DNA from: Endomicrobium sp.
Lineage (GTDB): Bacteria > Elusimicrobiota > Endomicrobiia > Endomicrobiales > Endomicrobiaceae
Reading direction: 5' to 3'
NCBI GenBank assembly: GCA_031273645.1
Contig: JAISRM010000152.1
Location: forward strand, 1 to 6,971
Length of the DNA stretch: 6,971 nt
Positions 1 to 4,414 of this stretch are shown piece after piece (position 1 is the first letter of the stretch; each line of letters opens with the position of its first letter). Under the pieces are notes generated by a model, which searched no databases, was not told the origin of the DNA, and worked only from the letters and a program-made list of their open reading frames with translations. The position numbers and the translations under genes were made by a program.

Positions 1-303
1 AGCCATGCCTTTATAATAAATTTGGATTTAGCAAATTATAATTTATTTACAATAGACTTTCTTGAAAGCAAATACAAAAATAATATAAACATAGGCTATA
101 ACGACATAAAGAAATTGGTGATACACCCCAAAGCAGTAAAATATCCGTTGATGAAAAAAGAAGATGAAGAAGAAGCGCAAGAAAAATATGAACTGTTGAA
201 GAGTTTTAACGAAAATATAAAACTCAGTCCGGAGTTGTTAAATCCGCTAAAACAATTAAGTCTTCCAACAAAACCAATATCAAAACTTATAGAGAATAAT
301 TAA
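1..303 (+). CDS. 3' end of an unrecognised protein (partial, start lies outside the window)
   Basis: The frame is open from the first base (SHAFIINLDLANY...) to a TAA stop at 301-303, giving the last 100 residues of a protein that begins upstream. I do not recognise the family. A moderately hydrophobic N-terminal stretch is followed by a charged segment (KKEDEEEAQEKYELLKSF) that is probably helical, then a Pro/Leu/Lys-rich tail ending in KLIENN. No signal peptide, membrane helix or catalytic motif is visible in this part. A TTG at 22 could be read as a start, but the frame continues upstream without a stop and no Shine-Dalgarno sequence precedes it, so a truncated view of a longer gene is the simpler reading. 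A strong terminator follows directly, so this gene ends its transcription unit and is not co-transcribed with the lipoprotein genes. Confidence 0.6.
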   Translation, partial: SHAFIINLDLANYNLFTIDFLESKYKNNINIGYNDIKKLVIHPKAVKYPLMKKEDEEEAQEKYELLKSFNENIKLSPELLNPLKQLSLPTKPISKLIENN

Positions 304-306
304 CCC

Positions 307-362
307 ATAGGCATTGCATTATTAGATTTTTATTAATAGCGCAATGCCTATCTTTGTATTTT
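307..362 (+). terminator. Intrinsic terminator after the partial upstream gene
   Basis: A perfect 11-bp inverted repeat, ATAGGCATTGC (307-317) and GCAATGCCTAT (341-351), can be extended inward after one mismatch by about 7 more pairs including G-U (319-325 with 333-339). A T-rich tract (CTTTGTATTTTG) follows directly on the + strand. It starts 4 nt after the stop of the upstream gene and separates it from the lipoprotein array. Confidence 0.8.
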
Positions 363-388
363 GTCATTTCAATGAAAGTTGGAGTACA

Positions 389-397
389 TGGTATAAA
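389..397 (+). promoter_or_regulatory. Possible extended -10 promoter for the lipoprotein array
   Basis: TGGTATAAA (389-397) matches an extended -10 element (TGnTATAAT with one mismatch). No well-spaced -35 is present; TTGTCA at 361-366 is 25 nt away, too far. The position, just after the upstream terminator and about 35 nt before the first lipoprotein start, is what a promoter for the array needs. This is a motif match only. Confidence 0.35.
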
Positions 398-432
398 ACA
401 AAGCTGTAAAAAACAAAAAGGAGGAAGTAAAG

Positions 433-852
433 ATGAAGAAGATTGTAATGTTGTTGTCATTAGTGTTTGTGTTTGGTTTTGGGTTGTTGATTGTGGGTTG
501 TGAGAGTGGAGAAAGTAAGCATACCGGAGGAACAGGGTTACCAACGGGCTGGAGAGCAGATTTTGAATCAAATATTGTGGGGGATCCAAATTTATGGAGT
601 TATACATGGCATGTTGGTACAACCATAACATTCCGTACTGTAATATACGATGAAAATAATCAAGAAGTAACTGATTATGATACATCATCAACAACATGGA
701 TAATAACACCTGCAGATGCTGCAATAATAACGTCAAACGTAGGAAGCTCAGTGCAAATTACACCGACGAAATCTGGACATTTCTATCTTAAATGGGAATT
801 TAAAGGAACATATCTTGAAGGAGATGGAAAAGCTTTTACAGTTGTAGTGTAG
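433..852 (+). CDS. Tandem-array surface lipoprotein, copy 1
   Basis: A 139-aa predicted lipoprotein. Residues 1-22 form a type II signal peptide (MKK, hydrophobic core) ending in the lipobox IVGC, with Cys23 as the lipidation site and the only cysteine. Residues 24-60 are a Gly/Ser/polar segment that differs between the four paralogues and contains the shared LPxGW motif. Residues 60-139 are beta-rich (TITF, YDENNQEVTDYDTSS, ITSNVGSSVQITP, FYLKWEFKG, FTVVV) and look like a single Ig-like sandwich domain; this fold is my inference. The start has the best Shine-Dalgarno sequence of the array (AAGGAGG, 418-424). The residue after Cys is Glu, whereas the other copies have Gly-Asp-Asp. It is the first gene of the array and 19 nt before copy 2. 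Exact function is unknown; a cell-surface or periplasmic role is likely. Confidence 0.85.
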   Translation: MKKIVMLLSLVFVFGFGLLIVGCESGESKHTGGTGLPTGWRADFESNIVGDPNLWSYTWHVGTTITFRTVIYDENNQEVTDYDTSSTTWIITPADAAIITSNVGSSVQITPTKSGHFYLKWEFKGTYLEGDGKAFTVVV

Positions 853-943
853 TTTATAAAAGGAACAAAAAATGAAAAAGATTGTAATGTTGTTGTTGGT
901 TTTTGTAGGAGCAGGATTATTGTTTGTCGGTTGCGGAGATGAC
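849..943 (+). repeat. Direct repeat, unit 1: spacer plus signal-peptide region before copy 2
   Basis: The 95 nt from the end of copy 1 through the spacer and the first 24 codons of copy 2 (to GGAGATGAC) are identical to 1288-1379 except for one missing TTG triplet in the second unit. The spacer contains only a weak Shine-Dalgarno sequence (AAAGGA). Identity in a non-coding spacer shows recent duplication or gene conversion rather than selection on protein sequence. Confidence 0.85.
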
Positions 944-1291
944 AAAGAAACAAATTGGACAGGAGGTAGTGGACTACCTGCTGGCTGGAGAGCTACATGG
1001 GAAACTAATCTTGAGAGTACAAATCCACATTTGTTTTGGTACACATGGCATGTAGGTACAACCATAACATTTCATACTGCAGTATATGATGAAAATAATC
1101 AAGAAGTAACAGATTATGACACATCATCAACAACATGGATAATAACGCCTGCAGATGCTGCAACAATAACGTCAAATGTAGGAAGCTCAGTGCAAATTAC
1201 ACCGACGAAAGAAGGGACTTTCTATCTTAAATGGACATTTAAAGGAGTCTCTATAGAAGGAGACGGTCAAGATTTCACAGTCGTATCGTAG
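872..1291 (+). CDS. Tandem-array surface lipoprotein, copy 2 (mosaic)
   Basis: A 139-aa paralogue of the upstream gene. The signal peptide has lipobox FVGC with Cys21, followed by GDDKE. The variable segment spans about residues 22-57 with LPAGW inside, and the conserved beta-rich domain spans about 58-139. The signal region matches copies 3 and 4 (VFVGAGLLFVGCGDD), while the domain matches copy 1 (YTWHVGTTITF, NNQEVTDYDTSSTTWIITPADAA, EGDG). It therefore looks like a recombinant of the two classes. Translation starts at ATG after a weak AAAGGA, so it may be made less well than copy 1 or depend on coupling across the 19-nt gap. No cysteine other than the lipobox one is present. Function unknown; exported lipid-anchored protein. 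Confidence 0.85.
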   Translation: MKKIVMLLLVFVGAGLLFVGCGDDKETNWTGGSGLPAGWRATWETNLESTNPHLFWYTWHVGTTITFHTAVYDENNQEVTDYDTSSTTWIITPADAATITSNVGSSVQITPTKEGTFYLKWTFKGVSIEGDGQDFTVVS

Positions 1292-1379
1292 TTTATAAAA
1301 GGAACAAAAAATGAAAAAGATTGTAATGTTGTTGGTTTTTGTAGGAGCAGGATTATTGTTTGTCGGTTGCGGAGATGAC
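1288..1379 (+). repeat. Direct repeat, unit 2: spacer plus signal-peptide region before copy 3
   Basis: Second unit of the repeat at 849-943, identical over 92 nt apart from one TTG leucine codon absent after the ATG-TTG-TTG run in the signal peptide. It covers the stop of copy 2, the 19-nt spacer and the first codons of copy 3. Confidence 0.85.
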
Positions 1380-1718
1380 GGAGAAAAGAGAAATGTAACA
1401 GGAGGAAATGGGTTGCCTAATGGCTGGAGAGCTACTCGTGGGAATAATGCTCCTGATATGTACACATTAATTAATGCATGGCCGGTAGGGCAGACTGTAA
1501 CATTTTATACAGAAGTATATGATGAAAACAATCAACTAGTATCTGATTATGATACATCGTCTTCAACATGGGTAATAGAGCCGGCAGATGCCGCAACAAT
1601 AACATCAAATGTAGGAAGTTCAGTACAAATTACACCGATAAAAACAGGGACTTTTTATATTAAATGGACATTTAAAGGAACTTATAACGAGGGAGGACAG
1701 GGTTATACAGTTGTATAG
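1311..1718 (+). CDS. Tandem-array surface lipoprotein, copy 3
   Basis: A 135-aa paralogue. Lipobox FVGC with Cys20, one residue earlier than in copies 2 and 4 because one TTG leucine codon is missing from the signal peptide. The tail GDDGEKRNVTGGNGLPNGW leads to a variable segment (about 21-55), then to the conserved domain, which is of the second class: NAWPVGQTVTFYTEVYDEN, DYDTSSSTWVIEPADAATITS, NVGSSVQITP, FYIKWTFKG. Relative to copies 1 and 2 the variable region is a few residues shorter and the end is trimmed to YTVV. The start follows AAAGGA in the duplicated spacer. Secreted, lipid-anchored, predicted Ig-like; function unknown. The four genes probably form one transcript, since no terminator lies between them. 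Confidence 0.85.
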   Translation: MKKIVMLLVFVGAGLLFVGCGDDGEKRNVTGGNGLPNGWRATRGNNAPDMYTLINAWPVGQTVTFYTEVYDENNQLVSDYDTSSSTWVIEPADAATITSNVGSSVQITPIKTGTFYIKWTFKGTYNEGGQGYTVV

Positions 1719-1749
1719 TATTTTTTAGTTGTAAATATGGAGTCAAAAT
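1706..1749 (+). repeat. 44-nt direct repeat, unit 1 (between copy 3 and copy 4)
   Basis: These 44 nt cover the last codons of copy 3, its stop, the 29-nt spacer (ATTTTTTAGTTGTAAATATGG, AGTC) and the first two bases of the copy 4 start. They recur exactly at 2143-2186 after copy 4. The spacer carries GGAG at about 1739-1742 as Shine-Dalgarno sequence for copy 4 and is unrelated to the spacers before copies 2 and 3. Confidence 0.9.
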
Positions 1750-2155
1750 GAAAAAGATTGCAATGTTGTTGTTGGTTTTTGTAGGAGCAGGATTATTGTT
1801 TGCTGGTTGCGGAGATGATGGAGAGAGGAATAGAATAAGCAGTGGTAATGACTTACCAATAGGTTGGACTGCTTCTTGGGAAGCTAATACTAATAGTATG
1901 TACACATTGCTTAATGCATGGCCTGTAGGACAGACTGTAACATTTTATACAGAGGTATATGATGAAAATTATCAATTAGTAACGGATTATGATACATCAT
2001 CGACAACATGGATAATAGAGCCTGCGGATGCCGCAACAATAACGTCAAATGTGGGAAGTTCAGTACAGATTACCCCGACAAAAACAGGGACTTTTGTATT
2101 GAAATGGGCATTTAAAGGAACTCATGGAGAAGGACAGACTTTTACAGTTGTATAG
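1748..2155 (+). CDS. Tandem-array surface lipoprotein, copy 4
   Basis: A 135-aa paralogue closest to copy 3. The signal peptide ends in lipobox FAGC with Cys21, followed by GDDGERNR. The variable segment (about 22-55) keeps LPIGW in place of the GLPxGWR form. The domain repeats NAWPVGQTVTFYTEVYDEN, DYDTSSTTWIIEPADAATITS, NVGSSVQITP and KWAFKG and ends FTVV. It starts at ATG after GGAG. Last intact member of the array; what follows is a second copy of its own upstream spacer but no fifth gene. Same predicted location and unknown role as its neighbours. The alternative that these are short adhesin or inhibitor-like Ig domains is possible but unsupported. Confidence 0.85.
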   Translation: MKKIAMLLLVFVGAGLLFAGCGDDGERNRISSGNDLPIGWTASWEANTNSMYTLLNAWPVGQTVTFYTEVYDENYQLVTDYDTSSTTWIIEPADAATITSNVGSSVQITPTKTGTFVLKWAFKGTHGEGQTFTVV

Positions 2156-2186
2156 TATTTTTTAGTTGTAAATATGGAGTCAAAAT
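2143..2186 (+). repeat. 44-nt direct repeat, unit 2 (orphan spacer after copy 4)
   Basis: Exact copy of 1706-1749. In unit 1 the repeat runs straight into the ATG of copy 4; here it continues as ATAATGCCG and no lipoprotein gene follows. About 25 nt later AAAAAGATTGC (2213-2223 region) matches the beginning of copy 4 just after its ATG, so a deleted fifth copy or an unequal-crossover scar is plausible. Confidence 0.9.
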
Positions 2187-2216
2187 AATGCCGTAAAATA
2201 AAAAAAATCAAAAAAA

Positions 2217-2233
2217 GATTGCCAAAGGCAATC
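2217..2233 (-). terminator. Hairpin oriented as a minus-strand terminator, in the leader of the barrel gene
   Basis: GATTGCC (2217-2223), loop AAA, GGCAATC (2227-2233): a perfect 7-bp stem. On the + strand it is followed by AAATAAAAAAC, not T. On the minus strand it is followed by TTTTTTGATTTTTTT, the form of an intrinsic terminator. No minus-strand gene ends here. It lies 12 nt upstream of the GGGGGAG Shine-Dalgarno sequence of the barrel gene, so on the + transcript it may instead act as a leader hairpin. Confidence 0.45.
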
Positions 2234-2255
2234 AAATAAAAAACAGGGGGAGCAA

Positions 2256-2470
2256 ATGAGAAAATTAGTGTTTGCAGTAATGGCAGCGGCGATTATGACA
2301 GGGACGGCTTTTGCAAAAGGGGAAGTAAATGTGAAGGTTGGGTTGGATGTAATAGGTAATATTAGTGTTGATGCAAAAAGAGAAATAATATTCGATGATA
2401 TCAATTGGGGAAGTATAAAAGATAGTGATTCTGAAAACAGCAAAATTGGTTTTTCTTTAGGCGCTGAATA
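2256..2470 (+). pseudogene. Outer-membrane beta-barrel protein, 5' part (split by IS insertion)
   Basis: This is the first part of a 223-codon outer-membrane protein. The start ATG follows a strong GGGGGAG (2246-2252). Residues 1-20 form a Sec signal peptide with cleavage expected after AFA (AFA|KGEVN). The mature part begins with alternating amphipathic strands (NVKVGLDVIGNI, KIGFSLGAE) typical of beta-barrels assembled by BAM. The IS element follows directly and its first base completes a TAG stop, so only a 71-aa stub (signal plus one or two strands) would be made; it cannot form a barrel. If the IS and one copy of the 11-bp repeat are removed, the frame continues without interruption into 3774 and onward. 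The gene follows the lipoprotein array in the same direction with no good + strand terminator between them, so co-transcription is possible. The specific barrel family is not recognised. Confidence 0.8.
2460..2470 (+). repeat. Target-site direct repeat, left
   Basis: GGCGCTGAATA directly precedes the left IS end and recurs at 3763-3773 directly after the right end. IS256-family elements usually make 8-9 bp duplications, so two or three of the eleven bases may match by chance or this element may make longer ones. Confidence 0.8.
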
Positions 2471-2496
2471 GGTTATGTAAAATAGATTGTGTAAAG
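2471..2496 (+). repeat. Left terminal inverted repeat of the IS
   Basis: Matches the reverse complement of 3737-3762 at 20 of 26 bases. The outer part (bases 3-5, 9, 12-13) differs and the inner AGATTGTGTAAAG is identical. Transposase binding is expected at the inner core. Confidence 0.85.
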
Positions 2497-2505
2497 TTCC
2501 TTTAG

Positions 2506-2527
2506 TATAATAAGAAAAATAAAGGAG
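2506..2527 (+). promoter_or_regulatory. Likely transposase -10 and ribosome binding site
   Basis: TATAAT at 2506-2511 is a perfect -10. No good -35 lies at the normal distance; TAGATT at 2483-2488, inside the left repeat, has a 17-bp spacing but is weak. AAGGAG at 2522-2527 is placed 7 nt before the ATG at 2535. A weak promoter is usual for a transposase gene. Confidence 0.5.
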
Positions 2528-2534
2528 CTTTGCA

Positions 2535-3719
2535 ATGGAGAAGGAATTGCTGAAGAAGTTGAGGGGCGACGCAAAAAGTATAGAAGACCTGAATAGGATA
2601 TTTGTAGATTTGAAAAAGGGTCTGATAGAAATGATGTATGATGAAGAAATGAAAGAGCATTTGGGATTTAGCAAGAATGAGCAAAAAGAAGGCGGGCGCA
2701 GCAATTATCGTAATGGAAGTTACAGTAAGAAAGTGCGCAGCAAAGACGGCGAAATAGAATTAGAAGTTCCGCGTGACAGGGAAGGCGAATACGAGCCTAA
2801 AATAGTTCCCAAAGGCAAGCGTGACATATTTGGGATAGAAGATAAAATAATACTGTTATACGGCAGTGGAATGACAACACGGGACATATCGGATAATATA
2901 AAAGATTTATACGGATTTGAAGTATCAGAAACAACAGTAAGCAATGTAACAAACAGGGTATTAGAAGAAGTAAAGGAATGGCAAAACCGACCGTTAAAAG
3001 AGCAGTATGCGGCAATATTTTTGGACGGGTTATATTTTCACATTAAGCAAGACGGTGTAGTGTGTAAAGCAAGCGTATATGGAATGATAGGCATAGATAT
3101 GGACGGCAATAAAGAAGTATTAGGGTTATATATAGGAGCATCGGAAAGCGCAAAATATTGGCTGTTAGCATTAAATGAAATAAAGACGCGCGGCGTAAAA
3201 GAAGTAATGATATTTTGCACAGATAATCTTAAAGGAATAAAGGAAGCGATAGAGGCGGCATATCCTAAAAGTGATCATCAGAAGTGCATAGTGCATCAGG
3301 TAAGGAATTCAACAAAGCACGTATCGTCAAAAGATATAAAAGCGGTATGCAATGATTTAAAATCCGTATATAATGCTTCAACGCAGGAACAGGGATATCA
3401 ACGACTTGAAGGATTTCGTAAGAAGTGGGATGTAAAATATAAGTATATCGGCGACAGCTGGGAATATAATTGGACAGAGCTTTCAACATTTTGGAAATAT
3501 CCGCCTGAAATTAGAAGATTGATATACACGACAAATCCGATAGAAGCATTTAACAGATGTATGAGAAAAGTAACAAAGCTAAGAGGTTCTTTCCCTTCTG
3601 CAGACGCATTGCTTAAATGTTTATTTTTAGGAGTTCGCAGGTTAGAAAAGAAATGGAGCAAGGTTCACAACTGGGGCGAAATTTACGGTCAACTTTTGAT
3701 TATTTCTGATAAAAATTAA
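2535..3719 (+). CDS. IS256-family (Mutator-type) DDE transposase
   Basis: A 394-aa protein of the usual length for IS256-family transposases, which cut and paste the element through a DDE/RNase H-fold active site. The N-terminal part (about 1-150) is basic and contains typical family text (EHLGFSKNEQ, GGRSNYRNGSYSKKV, LEVPRDREGEYEPKIV, LYGSGMTTRDI, GFEVSETTVSNVTNRV). Catalytic candidates are D164 (FLDGLYF), D230 (FCTDNLKG) and E337 (TTNPIEAFNR), with the conserved C251 and H254 of KCIVHQVRN between them. All three acidic residues and the C/H motif are present and there is no frameshift, so the enzyme is probably active. The GGAG-type Shine-Dalgarno sequence and ATG are clear. It is the only gene in the element. 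The gene sits inside, and inactivates, an outer-membrane barrel gene. Confidence 0.95.
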   Translation: MEKELLKKLRGDAKSIEDLNRIFVDLKKGLIEMMYDEEMKEHLGFSKNEQKEGGRSNYRNGSYSKKVRSKDGEIELEVPRDREGEYEPKIVPKGKRDIFGIEDKIILLYGSGMTTRDISDNIKDLYGFEVSETTVSNVTNRVLEEVKEWQNRPLKEQYAAIFLDGLYFHIKQDGVVCKASVYGMIGIDMDGNKEVLGLYIGASESAKYWLLALNEIKTRGVKEVMIFCTDNLKGIKEAIEAAYPKSDHQKCIVHQVRNSTKHVSSKDIKAVCNDLKSVYNASTQEQGYQRLEGFRKKWDVKYKYIGDSWEYNWTELSTFWKYPPEIRRLIYTTNPIEAFNRCMRKVTKLRGSFPSADALLKCLFLGVRRLEKKWSKVHNWGEIYGQLLIISDKN

Positions 3720-3736
3720 ACAAAACTAAAAGGCAT

Positions 3737-3762
3737 CTTTACACAATCTTCTTGACAGTCCC
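3737..3762 (-). repeat. Right terminal inverted repeat of the IS
   Basis: Read on the minus strand it starts GGGACTGTCAAGA and carries the core AGATTGTGTAAAG identical to the left end. On the + strand it contains an outward-facing TTGACA (3752-3757), a possible -35. Confidence 0.85.
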
Positions 3763-3773
3763 GGCGCTGAATA
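3763..3773 (+). repeat. Target-site direct repeat, right
   Basis: Exact second copy of GGCGCTGAATA (2460-2470), directly adjoining the right end of the IS; read in frame it encodes G-A-E and the first two bases of Tyr, as in the uninterrupted gene. Confidence 0.8.
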
Positions 3774-4230
3774 TTTATTTCCCATTCATGAAATTGTGAA
3801 AATTGGAGGAGGTTTGCAATATTTGGCACCCAGAAAACTTGATGCGGATAATTCTCCAAAATTTTCATGGCTTCCGATTTATGCGACAGTACAGGTTAAT
3901 CCGATAAAAGCAGCGCCTGAAGTATATTTTAAAGGCGATATAGGATATAACATTATTGCAGATGATGATTTTGAATACACAACTGAAGATTACGATTCAA
4001 ATATCGTAAAAGGCGATACAGAACGTAAAGGCGGCTTATATTGGGCGCTGGGAGCAGGTTATGAATTTCCGTTTGGTTTAGTGCTGGATTTAAGCTATGG
4101 TTTTTATTATTCAACTACCGAAGTAAAATATCAATATGATTTTCTTGGTGATGTGGCAAGGGAAGAACATACATTTGATAATGCTTATTCAAAACTGACT
4201 TTAAGCGTGGGATATAAATTTAAAATATAA
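3763..4230 (+). pseudogene. Outer-membrane beta-barrel protein, 3' part (split by IS insertion)
   Basis: The remaining 155 codons of the interrupted gene, read in the frame that joins the 5' part: GAEYLFPIHEIVKIGGG and on to a TAA at 4228-4230. Clear amphipathic strands follow one another: EIVKIGGGLQYLAP, LPIYATVQVN, PEVYFKGDIGYNI, LYWALGAGYEFPFG, LVLDLSYGFYYS and the last strand SKLTLSVGYKFKI, separated by acidic loops (DDDFEYTTEDYDSN). With the strands in the 5' part this suggests a small barrel of about eight strands. The last residue is Ile rather than the Phe common in BAM substrates, but the preceding GYKF is typical. A GTG at 3796 lies in frame but has no Shine-Dalgarno sequence, and any product would lack the signal peptide. 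The sequence has no further stop or frameshift, in keeping with a recent insertion. Confidence 0.8.
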
Positions 4231-4249
4231 GTAAAAAAGTAATATCTCT

Positions 4250-4269
4250 CCCCGCAGGAAACTGCGGGG
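4250..4269. terminator. GC-rich hairpin between convergent barrel gene and obg
   Basis: CCCCGCAG (4250-4257), loop GAAA (a GNRA tetraloop on the + strand), CTGCGGGG (4262-4269): a perfect 8-bp stem starting 19 nt after the barrel stop. The following + strand sequence (ATGCGCTTTGTTG) has only a weak T run, and on the minus strand the T run comes late (ACTTTTTTAC). It probably ends the barrel transcript and may also stop read-through from obg. Confidence 0.6.
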
Positions 4270-4414
4270 ATGCGCTTTGTTGCCAGCGGTTTTTCAAGGT
4301 TTGTTATGGCGGAATGATTTTATCGGGCATCTGCATTTTACTGTTAAAGCTTTCCGGCAAATTCCGGATTCCCGGACAAATAATCAGCTTGAGGTTTTGC
4401 CGTTAATTTATATT
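4270..4414. other. Convergent intergenic stretch with short inverted repeats, no gene
   Basis: I see no credible gene in this stretch. It holds a cluster of CCGG words: TTTCCGG (4351-4357), ATTCCGG (4361-4367) and CCCGGA (4371-4376). TCCGG-ATTC-CCGGA (4363-4376) is a 5-bp stem with a 4-base loop. The higher GC content and palindromic style resemble dispersed intergenic repeats, but repetition cannot be shown from one copy. It lies downstream of obg, whose terminator is not obvious. Confidence 0.35.

Larger units (their letters stand above)
2471..3762 (+). mobile_element. Complete IS256-family insertion sequence, 1292 bp
   Basis: The element runs from GGTTATGTAA to TTGACAGTCCC. Its ends are imperfect inverted repeats: left 2471-2496 and right 3737-3762 match at 20 of 26 positions, with a perfect core AGATTGTGTAAAG. 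The TTGTGTAAA motif is characteristic of IS256-family ends. One full-length transposase gene fills the element. Both ends, the direct repeats and the open transposase frame are intact, so the insertion looks recent and the copy may still be mobile. It lies in the same orientation as the barrel gene it interrupts. Confidence 0.93.

Noticed and set aside
287..1905. Open frames of 77-149 codons on the minus strand opposite the lipoprotein genes
   Set aside because: They mirror the four + strand genes, repeat with them, lack ribosome binding sites and give low-complexity Leu/Ser/Thr/Pro sequences; the + strand products have clear lipoboxes and conserved domains.
849..2186. CRISPR or other regularly spaced repeat array
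   Set aside because: The repeats are only two units of each kind, differ in length (about 95 and 44 nt) and lie at gene boundaries of duplicated coding sequences.
2502..3661. Short minus-strand open frames opposite the transposase gene
   Set aside because: The + strand frame is a full-length transposase with catalytic motifs; the opposite frames have no motifs or ribosome binding sites.
3796..4230. Independent 144-aa gene starting at GTG 3796
   Set aside because: No ribosome binding site or signal peptide, and the frame joins exactly to the 5' part across the IS; it is the 3' part of the interrupted barrel gene.
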